A DNA stretch of 19,466 nucleotides from Phycisphaerales bacterium UBA2396 (GCA_002343325.1 DDSG01000064.1:1-19466), one strand, 5' to 3'. Numbered from the stretch's first letter, positions 1-7,649 are shown. Numbers and translations: made by a program. Notes: generated by a model from the letters alone, not told the origin.

Positions 1-456
1 GTCATGGACGCCTGGCAGAACGAGCTGCGCCCCATCGACCCTCAGCTCGCCCTTCGCCCAGACGATGCGCCCTTCGAGCTTCAGAAGCGGCTCGACAAGC
101 TCATCGCCGACGCCAAGCCCAAGACCACCCGCGGAAAGTCCCGGCCCATCATGGAGGAACTCGCGCTGCTCTCCATGGTGCTCGGCGACCCCGAGATCCA
201 CCTCGTCGATCTGCAGTTCAACCCCGCCGACGTCACCGTCCGCGTGCAGGCCACCCTCGAGGATGCCACCGCCATCGCACAGGCGCTCCGCGAAGTGTCC
301 GGCTCCCGCATCGCCTCCTGGTCCGCTCCGGACGCCCGAAACGCCGGCCAGGGTGGCAACACCTCCGGTGTCTTCGATTTCACGATCCGGGGCACCTGGG
401 CCGACGAGGCCCAAACACCCGCGCCCAAGCCCACCCCGGCGGAGGCCCCTCGATGA
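1..456 (+). CDS. GspL/PilN-like secretion or pilus assembly protein, C-terminal part (probably 5'-truncated by the window edge)
   Basis: The frame is open from the first base, and the first ATG (position 4) is preceded by an in-frame GTC, so the true start may lie outside the window. The visible 150 residues are soluble. After a charged helical stretch (about 25-60) comes an alternating segment, about 60-130, of the kind LVDLQF...VTVRVQA...AIAQALREV...FDFTIRG. This beta-alpha-beta pattern ending in a G-x-F-x-F-T-I-R-G strand is typical of the ferredoxin-like C-terminal domains of GspL and PilN proteins, which help build the inner-membrane platform of type II secretion systems or type IV pili. 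The next gene overlaps by ATGA and encodes a GspM/PilO-like protein, which supports the reading. The low-complexity tail is rich in Pro and Ala. The family call is inferred from fold pattern and context, not from a diagnostic motif. Confidence 0.5.
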   Translation, partial: VMDAWQNELRPIDPQLALRPDDAPFELQKRLDKLIADAKPKTTRGKSRPIMEELALLSMVLGDPEIHLVDLQFNPADVTVRVQATLEDATAIAQALREVSGSRIASWSAPDARNAGQGGNTSGVFDFTIRGTWADEAQTPAPKPTPAEAPR

Positions 457-1034
457 ACCTCACCAAGGAACTTGTCGACCGCCGTGCAGACCGCGTCGCC
501 GTTGCCGCCGCCGCCGCACGCACCAACATGCCCTCGCACCTCATGGTCATCGCGATGGTGCTGTTCGTGGTCTCGCTCAGCGCGATGTTCTGGGCGATGG
601 CGGCCCGCCGCGCCGCCCTCGTCGAGTTCGACGCCCGCGCCGCCCAGGCCGACACGATCCGCCGGCTCATCCGCGATATCCAGCAGGCCCGCGCCGAGGC
701 CGACACACGCAAAGGCCAGCTCGGCAACGACCCGCTCCCCGATATCTCCCTCCGCATCCAGAACGCCGCACCGGACAAGATGAAGGTCGTGCTCGCGCAG
801 CGTCCCGCCCCGCGAGAAACCACCGCCGCCAGTGACACCGCCCTCAAGCTCGTCCGAAAGACCTACTCCTACCAGAACCTCCCCGTCGAATCCATCACCG
901 ACTTCTTCGCCTGGGTCGACGAGGCCTCCCGCACCGTCAAAGGCCTCGACGTCGACGGCGTCTCCCTCAGGCCCACCACCAACAGCTGGACCGTCAACAT
1001 CACCTTCGCCCGCTGGGAGCGCAAGGAAGGCTGA
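453..1034 (+). CDS. GspM/PilO-like single-pass inner-membrane protein
   Basis: This 193-residue protein has a short cytoplasmic N-terminus, one membrane helix at about 29-51, a charged coiled-coil-like stretch (about 52-95) and a C-terminal domain (about 120-193) ending in VNITFARWERKEG. That bitopic layout, with a coiled coil followed by a small ferredoxin-like domain, is shared by GspM and PilO, partners of GspL and PilN in the type II secretion/type IV pilus platform. The ATG overlaps the previous stop (ATGA), and GGAGG sits 7 nt upstream within the preceding gene, so translational coupling is likely. The next gene starts 3 bases after its stop. No sequence motif is diagnostic, so the name rests on architecture and gene order. 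Confidence 0.5.
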   Translation: MNLTKELVDRRADRVAVAAAAARTNMPSHLMVIAMVLFVVSLSAMFWAMAARRAALVEFDARAAQADTIRRLIRDIQQARAEADTRKGQLGNDPLPDISLRIQNAAPDKMKVVLAQRPAPRETTAASDTALKLVRKTYSYQNLPVESITDFFAWVDEASRTVKGLDVDGVSLRPTTNSWTVNITFARWERKEG

Positions 1035-1037
1035 CCC

Positions 1038-1676
1038 ATGAAGACCACGATCCGATCCATCCTCGCGACCGCCGCCCTCGCCGCTCTACTCGCCGGCTGC
1101 GCCCACAGCCCCGGGGCCGATCGCTCCGCCGAGGAGATCGCCCGTTCACGCGCCGAAGCCACCCGCCTCGCCTCGCAAGGTCGCGAAGCCCAGCAGGCCG
1201 GCAAGCTCGATCGCGCCGTCGAACTCTACAACCGCTCGCTCGCCGCCTACGACCAGATCCCAGGCGTCCGCACCAACCTCGGCGCCGCCCTCTTCGCGCA
1301 GGGCGACGTCCTGAACGCCGCCGACATCCTCAAGGATGAAGCCGACATCTTCCCCGAGGCCTCCCAGCAGGCGCTGACCAACCTCGGCATCATCTACCTC
1401 GACCGCGGCTGGGCCGCCGAGGCCTTCGAGTACTTCGACCGCGCCCTGGCCCTCGCCCCCAACGAGCCCGTCGCCCTCCGCGGCGCCATCGAAGCCAGCT
1501 TCCGCTCCTCTCGCACGCCCGAGCAGACGCTCGACCTCATCCGCCGAGGCCTCATGGTCGAACGCGACCCCCGCCTGCTCGAAGACTACCGCTGGAAGCA
1601 GAGCCGGCTCCGCACCATGATCGATGACCGTCCCAAGTACGAGTCGCCCGGCTCAAAGCCCGAAGCCGCCCGCTGA
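1038..1676 (+). CDS. TPR-repeat lipoprotein, possibly PilF/pilotin-like
   Basis: The 212-residue product begins with a lipoprotein signal peptide: MKTTIRSIL, a hydrophobic Ala/Leu stretch, then the lipobox LLAGC with the lipidated Cys at 21. Residues about 45-145 form at least three tetratricopeptide repeats, recognisable as A..LY..SLA, LG..LF..GD...A and LG.IYLDRG...EAFEYFDRALALAP. The tail is Arg/Pro-rich. The start is supported by AAGGAAGG 7 nt upstream, and the gene follows the GspM-like gene by 3 bases, so it is the last gene of that operon. TPR lipoproteins of this layout (PilF/PilW type) assist pilus or secretin assembly in other bacteria, and the context makes a similar role plausible. 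A general scaffold role is equally possible. The lipoprotein and TPR calls are firm. Confidence 0.75.
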   Translation: MKTTIRSILATAALAALLAGCAHSPGADRSAEEIARSRAEATRLASQGREAQQAGKLDRAVELYNRSLAAYDQIPGVRTNLGAALFAQGDVLNAADILKDEADIFPEASQQALTNLGIIYLDRGWAAEAFEYFDRALALAPNEPVALRGAIEASFRSSRTPEQTLDLIRRGLMVERDPRLLEDYRWKQSRLRTMIDDRPKYESPGSKPEAAR

Positions 1677-1730
1677 GCCCCCGCCCCAGCGCCGCTCGCC
1701 CAGCCACGAGCCTCCCCACAAAAGCCAGAA

Positions 1731-1756
1731 AGGGGCCGGCCCATCGGCCGACCCCT
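1731..1756 (-). terminator. Hairpin between convergent genes, probable intrinsic terminator
   Basis: An 11-bp stem with one C/A mismatch (AGGGGCCGGCC / GGCCGACCCCT) encloses a CATC loop. It lies 22 bases past the end of the minus-strand dockerin-type gene and 54 bases past the TPR lipoprotein gene. The minus strand continues with a moderately T-rich stretch (TTCTGGCTTTTGTG), whereas the plus side is not T-rich. It therefore probably terminates mainly the minus-strand gene and may also serve the plus-strand operon. Confidence 0.6.
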
Positions 1757-1778
1757 CTCGCCGCAGCATTCGATTCCC

Positions 1779-2801
1779 TCAGCGCTCGAACGCGCCGACG
1801 AAATCATCGAAGTCAAAGAAGTCCACAAAGCAGTCCTGGTTGAAGTCGGCCTGGGGCGAGCCGCTCTCAAAGGCGTCGATGAAATCCGCGTAGTCGAAGA
1901 AGTCCTTGAAACCATCGCCGTTGAAGTCGCCCGGATCGCCCACACGCACCACCAGGGTCAGCGTCGCCGGCAGCCCGGCCGCATTCTCCTTCGTGTAGAA
2001 CTGGGGATACGTCCGCTCGCCCGAGCCGCCGTCAGGACCACCGCTCGCCGGCTGAAGGCTCGTCACCAGCAGATTGAGCCGACCCGCCGCCAACGCCTGA
2101 CGCAGATACAGCCGCGTGCCCGGATCGCACGGCGAAAGTTCGAAGCTCATCACCGTGCCCGAAGGCATCAGCTCGCCCGGGCTCACGGTGTCGGTCGTGC
2201 CGATCGAAAGCCCCATCGCGTCAAACCGCTGGCGAACCTGCCGCGACACATCGACCGTGGTGCCGTTGCCATCGATCGCCACGGGGAAGACGTTTCTCGC
2301 GCCCTCGGCCGGCGGCACGATCGGCGCGCCGCCGAACGGGCTCCGCTCGCCGAAAGACTCGAGCGTCCAGCCGTTGCGGTACCCGCACGCGAACACCTCG
2401 ACCGGTCGGCCCGGATCCGCGTCGGGCACGTAATCCGGATTGCTCGTCTGGTAGAGCGAACGCACCGAATCGAAGGTCGGGTCGTACCTCGCCTCCAGAT
2501 CGTTGAGCACCACCGCCGTCAGCCGGGCCGACACGATCCGATACTGATCCAGCGGCAGCCCCGTCGGCACGTGCGCCCCAACGTTGAACCCCAGGAGAAA
2601 CTCGCCGTCCCGATCATCGAAACCCGCCTGCTCGATCGCACCGAAGCACGACGCCTGCGACTCGATGCCGGGCGTGAAGTTGAACGGGTACATCCACCGA
2701 TCAAGGGATGGTGACCCGAACACAACTTGAATCTCCTGCGCCAAGGTCGCTCCGCCCAGTGATGCCGCCGCCAGTGCCGCCGTGATGCTCAAGCTTCGCA
2801 T
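1779..2801 (-). CDS. Secreted protein with C-terminal dockerin/EF-hand-like repeats
   Basis: The ATG at 2801 is chosen over an upstream start at 2858 because GAGGA lies 5 nt before it and it directly opens a signal peptide (MRSLSITAALAAASLGGATLA). The mature part of this 340-residue protein is a beta-rich region of unrecognised family. The C-terminus carries two EF-hand/dockerin-like calcium-binding segments: GDFNGDGFKDFFDYADFIDAF, then after a short linker a second copy starting ADFNQDCFVDFFD. In the second copy the usual Gly-Asp-Gly loop reads N-Q-D-C-F. Such paired segments are common at the ends of secreted planctomycete proteins and are thought to mediate anchoring or Ca2+-dependent folding. 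The N-terminal portion may bind something at the cell surface, but I cannot name a substrate. It is transcribed alone and divergently from the prepilin-like gene. Confidence 0.8.
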   Translation of the reverse strand: MRSLSITAALAAASLGGATLAQEIQVVFGSPSLDRWMYPFNFTPGIESQASCFGAIEQAGFDDRDGEFLLGFNVGAHVPTGLPLDQYRIVSARLTAVVLNDLEARYDPTFDSVRSLYQTSNPDYVPDADPGRPVEVFACGYRNGWTLESFGERSPFGGAPIVPPAEGARNVFPVAIDGNGTTVDVSRQVRQRFDAMGLSIGTTDTVSPGELMPSGTVMSFELSPCDPGTRLYLRQALAAGRLNLLVTSLQPASGGPDGGSGERTYPQFYTKENAAGLPATLTLVVRVGDPGDFNGDGFKDFFDYADFIDAFESGSPQADFNQDCFVDFFDFDDFVGAFER

Positions 2802-2888
2802 GTGGATCCTCGATTCTGCCGACTGATTTGTCCGAATAGATGAGTGGCCGACATACAACTCCAGTGTTACGATACCTCAGCAACGGTT

Positions 2889-2911
2889 CTTGTTCTACAA
2901 GATTGAACAAG
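2889..2911. promoter_or_regulatory. Operator-like inverted repeat in the divergent intergenic region
   Basis: CTTGTTC and GAACAAG form perfect 7-base arms around a 9-base centre (TACAAGATT). The octamer GGTTCTTG also occurs twice as a direct repeat, at 2885-2892 and 2911-2918, flanking and overlapping the arms. The element sits between the divergent dockerin-type gene (start 2801) and the prepilin-like gene (start about 3014) in an otherwise AT-richer patch, the usual place for a regulator binding site. No regulator can be named, and the spacing does not match the common LexA boxes. Confidence 0.35.
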
Positions 2912-3013
2912 GTTCTTGCCTCAATGACTCTCCTGCTTACCCATCTTCTCGCGATCGGTCGCCTCTTTCGGCACCAGACCCCCGACATGCGCACCGAGGC
3001 GGCGTGTCCCGTG

Positions 3014-3898
3014 ATGTCCGCCTGCCGCTCCATGCGCCGCGGCTTCACATTGATCGAGCTGTTGGTGGTCATCGCGATCGTCGGGCTCCTCGTGTCACTC
3101 GCCCTGCCAGCGATCGCGGGCGTGCGGGCCGTCGGACGCCAGTGCAAGGAGCTGGCGGCCGCCAAGCAGCTCATGACCGCCTTCACCATGTACGCCGACA
3201 CCAACCGCGGCGTCGTGCTCCCGGGCTATCCCACCGTCGCCATGGTGAACGGCCCGATGCCGGTCTATGACCAGTCGGGCGTCCGCATCACGGGCGATGT
3301 CGCCCAGCGCTACCCGTGGCGTCTCGCGCCGTATCTCGATTACAACTTCAACGGCCTGTACTCGCAGGACGCGCTGCTCCGCGATATCCGGGCGAACGAA
3401 GAGCAGTATCAGCGCGAGTTCAACATCAGCTACGCCTACGTCGTCAGCCTCTTCCCGAGCTTCGGGATGAACGTCGCGTTCGTCGGAGGCAGCGAGCGAT
3501 TCAACGCCTACGACCGCAACTTCCGCAACCGCTTCGGCAAGTTCTATGTCGAACGCCTGGACGAGGCCCGCCGCCCGTCGGACCTGATCGCCTTCGCGAC
3601 CGCGCGGTGCGAGCAGCAGTGGCTGGCGCCGCAACTCGGCAAGCCCGAGGGCTTCTTCCGCGTCGAGCCGCCCTATTTCGGAGCGGCCCAAGGCCGCCGC
3701 TGGGACACCGCCTATGACCCCGCCGCGGAGAGCCCGGGACTCAACTCCGGGTTCGTCTCGCTGCGTCACCCCGGCAAGCGCGGCATCTCGGCGTTTGTTG
3801 ATTCCTCCGCCCGCACGATGGGCTTTGACCAGTACGCGGACATGCGCTACTGGGCCAACGACGCGACGCGTGCCGACTGGGCGATCGGCGCCAACTGA
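3014..3898 (+). CDS. Prepilin-type N-terminal cleavage/methylation domain protein (pseudopilin-like, planctomycete type)
   Basis: The class III prepilin signature RRG|FTLIELLVVIAIVGLL is clear: cleavage is expected between Gly and Phe, Glu is at mature position 5, and a roughly 20-residue hydrophobic helix follows. The rest is a globular domain of about 260 residues, much larger than a classical pilin. It ends HPGKRGISAFVDSSARTMGF...YWANDATRADW, resembling the large family of planctomycete pseudopilin-like proteins with H-x-G-G/F-x-D-G endings. The open frame continues back to 2840, but a leader of 68 residues would be abnormal. Starts at 3014 (10-residue leader) or 3032 (4-residue leader) fit better, and neither has a strong ribosome site. 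It probably needs a prepilin peptidase and a type II secretion/type IV pilus-like platform, such as the one partly encoded at 1-1676. Its stop is 6 bases from the convergent gene's stop. Confidence 0.85.
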   Translation: MSACRSMRRGFTLIELLVVIAIVGLLVSLALPAIAGVRAVGRQCKELAAAKQLMTAFTMYADTNRGVVLPGYPTVAMVNGPMPVYDQSGVRITGDVAQRYPWRLAPYLDYNFNGLYSQDALLRDIRANEEQYQREFNISYAYVVSLFPSFGMNVAFVGGSERFNAYDRNFRNRFGKFYVERLDEARRPSDLIAFATARCEQQWLAPQLGKPEGFFRVEPPYFGAAQGRRWDTAYDPAAESPGLNSGFVSLRHPGKRGISAFVDSSARTMGFDQYADMRYWANDATRADWAIGAN

Positions 3899-3904
3899 AT
3901 CAAC

Positions 3905-6610
3905 TTACCGGCGTCTGCCGAGCACCTCATCGGCCCGCCGTGTCCATTCGGCCCGTCCCGCCTCGTCGCCGCTCGCGCCCAGCGCCTGCGAGAGAAGCCG
4001 CATGGCCGCAACGTTCCTCTGGTCGAGCGAGATCACCTCGCGCAGCAGTTCGACCGCTTTCGCTCCATCACCAGCGTTCAGCGCGATCAATGCCCGCGCG
4101 AACTTCGCGTCCCAACGCCCGCCAAGCCCGGTCTCCCAGCGGTCGGCGAACTGCCCCGCCTCGGGCAATCGCCCGAACTGCAGCATGAGCTGCACCGCCC
4201 TGAGCACCGACGTTGAGTCCGAAGGGGACGCGGCCACAAACCGCGACAGATCCTCCATCGCTTCGCCCGCCCGGTCGGTGTACAGCAGAAAGCCCGCGCG
4301 GGCGTACCGCGGTGCCTGTGCATGAGGCCGACGCTCGACGAAACGATCCAGCACGCGTCCGAGCACATCGACACGCCCGATCGACAAGAGCATCTGAGCC
4401 GCCCGCATCCCCACAGCGTCGTCCCGCCACGCCGCGTCCGCGTACTGCTCGATGAACGACGCCAGCTCATCCGCACGGGCCGCGTCCAACGGCTCGCCCG
4501 CCTGAGTTGGCATGCGTGCAGTCGCTCGGGCCAGGTGCGTGTCCGCCGCGTGGGGCCGCCGCCCCGCCGAGAATTCGGCGATCGCCAACGCCTCCTTCGA
4601 CCGCCCCGCCTGCAGCAATCGCTGGACCGCCGCCGAGGCCGGGTACTCCCCGTGCGGGGAAACGCGGACCCACACCTCAAAGTCCTCGACCGCCCCCGGC
4701 ACATCCCCCGCGGCGAGCCGGGCAGCACCGCGAGCCGTTCTCGCCTCGGCGCTTCTGGGCCTCACCCGCACAGCATCGTCCGCGATCGCCATCGCCTCGC
4801 CCGACTTGCCCAATCCCAACAACGTCTGCACCACCGCGAGCGTGACCCCCGGCTCGGTCGACGGGCCGTCGGCCATCGCCTGCGTCGCCGCCCGCACGGC
4901 GTCGTCCCGACGCCCGAGCCCGGACAGCACGTGCGCCCGCGACGCGTGCCACGCCTCGGTGAACTCGTGCGACGACGCCCCAGCCTCCAGCTCCGCAAGA
5001 ATCTGATCGTCGCTCCGCCCCGACGCACGAAGCAGCGACACAAAGTCACCGATCAAGCCCACGCCCGGCCGCTCCGCCTGCGCGAGCGCCCGCCGCGTCG
5101 CCTCGACCGCACCCTCCAGATCCCCCACCACCGCTCTCGCCCACGCGAGCTCGAGGTTTGGCGGCATCGACCGCTCCCCACCCCACCCGCCCTCGGCCCA
5201 ACCACCGGACCGCTCGAGCCCCGCGATGATCCGCTCGGCGAGCGCCAGATCCTCGCCCGTGGGCGTCGGTTCGCCGCTGAGCACAAGCGCCTTGCTCACC
5301 GTGATCCGCCGCTCGTCGATCAGCTTCGCGTGCAACAGCTCCGATCGCCACCGCTCGCTGTTGACCCACCCCGACCACGCCGACATCCCCGTCAACGCGA
5401 TCGCACACACGGCGAACGCCCACCCCGCAGCCGTCATCCTTCCCTTTAGTTTCAACTGCACGTTCTGCGCACGCACGTTGGACACCGTCAGCAGCGTCCA
5501 GGTCTTCCAGATCCCCCACGCGATGATCGACGCCAGCCCCGCCGCCATCAGCAGCGGCACCGACTCCGCCATCCCGCGCACGCACACCAGCACCGCGACA
5601 AACACCGCGAGCATCGCCGCGTCCTGCCGCAGCGTCAGGTCGTACAGTGGGCTCGGCTTGGACCGACGCTCCGCCGCCGCCGCCGTGCGCGGCTTGGCCA
5701 GCACCGCGGGCCTGGCGATCGAGAACGACAGCGCCTCCATCGGGCAGACGCTCACGCAGTCCAGGCACTTCATGCACCCTGGGTCCACGACCATCCCGAA
5801 GTCGCGCACCTCTTCGTGCACGCGGACGTTGCTCGTGCAGACCGCCGTGCAGTGCCCGCACCCCTCGCACCGCTCGTTCACCACGATGCGCCCGACCGCC
5901 AGCCGATCCGCCGGCGCTAGAAAGCCCCCGTACGGGCAGCCGTACGTGCAAAAGCCCTTCGCACCAAGGAAGTACACCGTCACGAACCCGCAGATCAACA
6001 GAAACGGCACCGCCACGTACCACGGCGGAAACGTCGCCCAGAAATCCTCCACCATCACGTGGCTCGACAGCCCGGGCCAGGGGGTTGACCGTCCGAGCCA
6101 CAACGGCATCTCCCACCCGAGCTTCTCAAGCCCCGGCGTCAGCACCCAGCGATGCACGCTGGGCCACACGAACATGTACAGCGCCAGACCCGTCGGCACC
6201 CAGAGCATGAGCCGCGTGCGGAACGGCTTGGGATGCACCCCCACCTTCTTGAGCAGCCACAGGCACAGATCCTGCAACGCCACCACGTGGCACGCCCACC
6301 CGCAGAACCACCGCCCCAGGATCAGCGTCGACAGTATCGCCAGCCCCAGCAGGATCCCGCCCGCGTTGATCACGCCCTCGTTCAGCGTCGCCATCGCTTC
6401 CGAGGGCTCGACGGGCGACAACGTCCCCCGCACGCCGTCGTCTCGCCCGGACCACCACCAGTGCGCGACGTGCGCGGCGATCGCCACGTGCACCAGGATC
6501 AGCACCACCGCCCGCCACTTCGCACTCCGCGACCGCGCGACCTTCGCGCCCCCGCTGTTCATCACAGGAAGCGACACCTTCCGCGGTCCACTCTCGCATC
6601 GCGATTTCAC
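3905..6610 (-). CDS. NapH/NosR-like polyferredoxin membrane protein fused to a long C-terminal TPR region
   Basis: With the proposed GTG start at 6610 the product has 901 residues. The N-terminal half resembles NapH/CcoG/NosR-type membrane ferredoxins. Membrane helices lie at about 33-52, 82-99, 136-150 and 198-216. A Cys pair in RWFCGWACH (about 101-108) and one in FCTYGCPYG (about 220-228) are followed by two [4Fe-4S] motifs, CEGCGHCTAVC (about 248-258) and CMKCLDCVSVCP (about 279-290). Further helices lie at about 333-345, 350-370 and 395-412. The remaining 480 or so residues are Ala/Leu-rich helical repeats of TPR type. Electron transfer across or along the membrane is implied by the family; the partner and electron acceptor are unknown. 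In the first pair the usual Cys-Pro is Cys-His. Start: TATGCT lies 6 nt before GTG 6610. An ATG at 6562 and a GTG at 6625 are alternatives. No nap, nos or cco genes are nearby. Confidence 0.85.
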   Translation of the reverse strand: MKSRCESGPRKVSLPVMNSGGAKVARSRSAKWRAVVLILVHVAIAAHVAHWWWSGRDDGVRGTLSPVEPSEAMATLNEGVINAGGILLGLAILSTLILGRWFCGWACHVVALQDLCLWLLKKVGVHPKPFRTRLMLWVPTGLALYMFVWPSVHRWVLTPGLEKLGWEMPLWLGRSTPWPGLSSHVMVEDFWATFPPWYVAVPFLLICGFVTVYFLGAKGFCTYGCPYGGFLAPADRLAVGRIVVNERCEGCGHCTAVCTSNVRVHEEVRDFGMVVDPGCMKCLDCVSVCPMEALSFSIARPAVLAKPRTAAAAERRSKPSPLYDLTLRQDAAMLAVFVAVLVCVRGMAESVPLLMAAGLASIIAWGIWKTWTLLTVSNVRAQNVQLKLKGRMTAAGWAFAVCAIALTGMSAWSGWVNSERWRSELLHAKLIDERRITVSKALVLSGEPTPTGEDLALAERIIAGLERSGGWAEGGWGGERSMPPNLELAWARAVVGDLEGAVEATRRALAQAERPGVGLIGDFVSLLRASGRSDDQILAELEAGASSHEFTEAWHASRAHVLSGLGRRDDAVRAATQAMADGPSTEPGVTLAVVQTLLGLGKSGEAMAIADDAVRVRPRSAEARTARGAARLAAGDVPGAVEDFEVWVRVSPHGEYPASAAVQRLLQAGRSKEALAIAEFSAGRRPHAADTHLARATARMPTQAGEPLDAARADELASFIEQYADAAWRDDAVGMRAAQMLLSIGRVDVLGRVLDRFVERRPHAQAPRYARAGFLLYTDRAGEAMEDLSRFVAASPSDSTSVLRAVQLMLQFGRLPEAGQFADRWETGLGGRWDAKFARALIALNAGDGAKAVELLREVISLDQRNVAAMRLLSQALGASGDEAGRAEWTRRADEVLGRRR

Positions 6611-6616
6611 GCCCGA

Positions 6617-6622
6617 AGCATA
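6617..6622 (-). promoter_or_regulatory. Candidate -10 box (TATGCT) of a leaderless transcript
   Basis: On the minus strand TATGCT is followed by 6 bases and then the GTG at 6610. No Shine-Dalgarno sequence is present. The arrangement matches four other unit-leading genes in the window and is the reason for choosing this start. No convincing -35 element is visible. Confidence 0.35.
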
Positions 6623-6634
6623 CACGCCGCGGGC

Positions 6635-7102
6635 CTACGCCCCGGGCTTTGCCGGCGGCACGCCGATGTCCTCATCCCACAGATCAGGCCTCGCCCGCAC
6701 AAACGCCCGCATCAACTCCAGGCACCTCGCGTCGTGGGCCACCTCGACGCTGCACCCCGCCTCGCGCAGCCAATCCTCACGCCCCATAAATGTCTCGTGC
6801 TCCCCGATCACCACCCGCGGGATCCGGTGCAGCACCGCCGTCCCGCTGCACATCGCGCAGGGCGAAAGCGTCGTCGCCATCACCAGCCGATGCCAGTCGC
6901 GCCGACGCCCGGCGTTCCGCAGGCACACCGTCTCCGCGTGAGCCGTCGTGTCCCCCGTCTGCACCCGAAGGTTGTGCCCCAGCGCAACCACCACCCCCTC
7001 GGGCGTCCCGATCGCCGCGCCGATGGGGATTCCGCCCTCCGCGAGCGACTTTCTCGCCTGCTCCACCGCCGCGTCCAGCAGCAAAAGTTCGCCGGGTGAC
7101 AT
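6635..7102 (-). CDS. Cytosine deaminase, FCY1-like, of the zinc nucleoside/nucleobase deaminase family
   Basis: This 155-residue protein has the complete catalytic set of the cytidine/deoxycytidylate deaminase fold: HAE at 55-57 (zinc ligand His and proton-shuttle Glu) and PCAMC at 81-85 (two zinc Cys). Beyond the core it matches yeast cytosine deaminase as I remember that sequence: GGIPIG near 23-28, GHN at 42-44 followed by R-x-Q-x-G, TTLSPCAMC, IPRVVIGE near 94-101, and an ending RPDLWDEDIG near 138-147. That acidic WxEDIG tail helps form the substrate pocket in the yeast enzyme and is absent from TadA-type tRNA deaminases. The likely reaction is cytosine to uracil plus ammonia in pyrimidine salvage. 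A related base such as guanine or ammeline cannot be excluded. The start has CGGAGG close upstream. The upstream lipoprotein gene ends 12 bases before it, so the two are probably co-transcribed. Confidence 0.82.
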   Translation of the reverse strand: MSPGELLLLDAAVEQARKSLAEGGIPIGAAIGTPEGVVVALGHNLRVQTGDTTAHAETVCLRNAGRRRDWHRLVMATTLSPCAMCSGTAVLHRIPRVVIGEHETFMGREDWLREAGCSVEVAHDARCLELMRAFVRARPDLWDEDIGVPPAKPGA

Positions 7103-7114
7103 CGCCCCTCCGGG

Positions 7115-7555
7115 TCAGTTCATCCCGGCCGCCGGGGTTGACGCCGTCCGCGGACGGTCGTTGGGGGCAAGCTCCCCGGGCGTGCGCAGCTCCATCTGCA
7201 GCCGCCGCGACGTGGGCACCGGCATCTCGTTGGCCAGCCCGCCGTACACCGCGTCCGGATCGATCAGGTCCCACCGCATCTGGTCGGGGAACGAGCGGTT
7301 CTGCGGGTAGTAATTGTTCACGAAACGGACCACCAGCTTCCGACCCACCGGCACCTCGACCGTCCACATCACCTCGTCGGTCCGCGTATCGATCAGGCTC
7401 ACGGTCTTGGGCTGTTCCGACGTGCTCACGTACGTGTGCGTGTCGTACGAAACGCCCGTGCCGCCCTCGACAAAGCGATTGCACCCCGCCAACCCACCGG
7501 CCAACCCCAACGCCGCACACACCGCCACACCCACGATCTTCGCCGAATGCCGCAT
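7115..7555 (-). CDS. Small lipoprotein of unknown function
   Basis: The ATG at 7555 is chosen because GGAGG stands 8 nt upstream and the first residues form a lipoprotein signal peptide: MRHSAKIVGVAVCAALG, then lipobox GLAGC with Cys at 25. An upstream in-frame start at 7645 would bury this signal. The mature 120 or so residues contain a compact beta-rich domain. Recognisable segments are VSYDTHTYVSTSEQPKTVSL, then TDEVMWTVEVPVGRKLVVRF and the aromatic stretch NNYYPQNRSFPDQMRWDLID. A Pro/Ala-rich tail follows. I recognise no named family. It is probably anchored to the outer or inner membrane facing the periplasm. It is divergent from ispF and lies just upstream of the deaminase gene, but the two products have no obvious functional link. 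Confidence 0.75.
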   Translation of the reverse strand: MRHSAKIVGVAVCAALGLAGGLAGCNRFVEGGTGVSYDTHTYVSTSEQPKTVSLIDTRTDEVMWTVEVPVGRKLVVRFVNNYYPQNRSFPDQMRWDLIDPDAVYGGLANEMPVPTSRRLQMELRTPGELAPNDRPRTASTPAAGMN

Positions 7556-7588
7556 GCCGATCGCCTCCAACGCCCACCCGATCGGCAC

Positions 7589-7594
7589 ACTGTA
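7589..7594 (-). promoter_or_regulatory. Candidate -10 box (TACAGT) for the lipoprotein-deaminase pair
   Basis: TACAGT on the minus strand lies 34 bases before the lipoprotein ATG, leaving a short leader that contains the GGAGG site. The same hexamer is the best -10 candidate of the operon starting at 14431. No clear -35 element is seen 16-18 bases upstream. Confidence 0.3.
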
Positions 7595-7649
7595 GCGGGT
7601 GACACGCCCCCACGCCCCTTCTCCCTCGCTCTGCCCTTCCACCACCCTC

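Noticed and set aside
2840..3013. N-terminal extension of the prepilin-like protein
   Set aside because: It would place a leader of more than 60 residues before the cleavage motif, far from the short leaders usual for prepilins, and it overlaps the regulatory inverted repeat.
5226..6941. 571-residue plus-strand frame opposite the NapH-TPR gene
   Set aside because: It has Ser/Thr/Arg-rich composition and no motif, and it runs across the starts of two supported minus-strand genes. Mirror-frame artefact.
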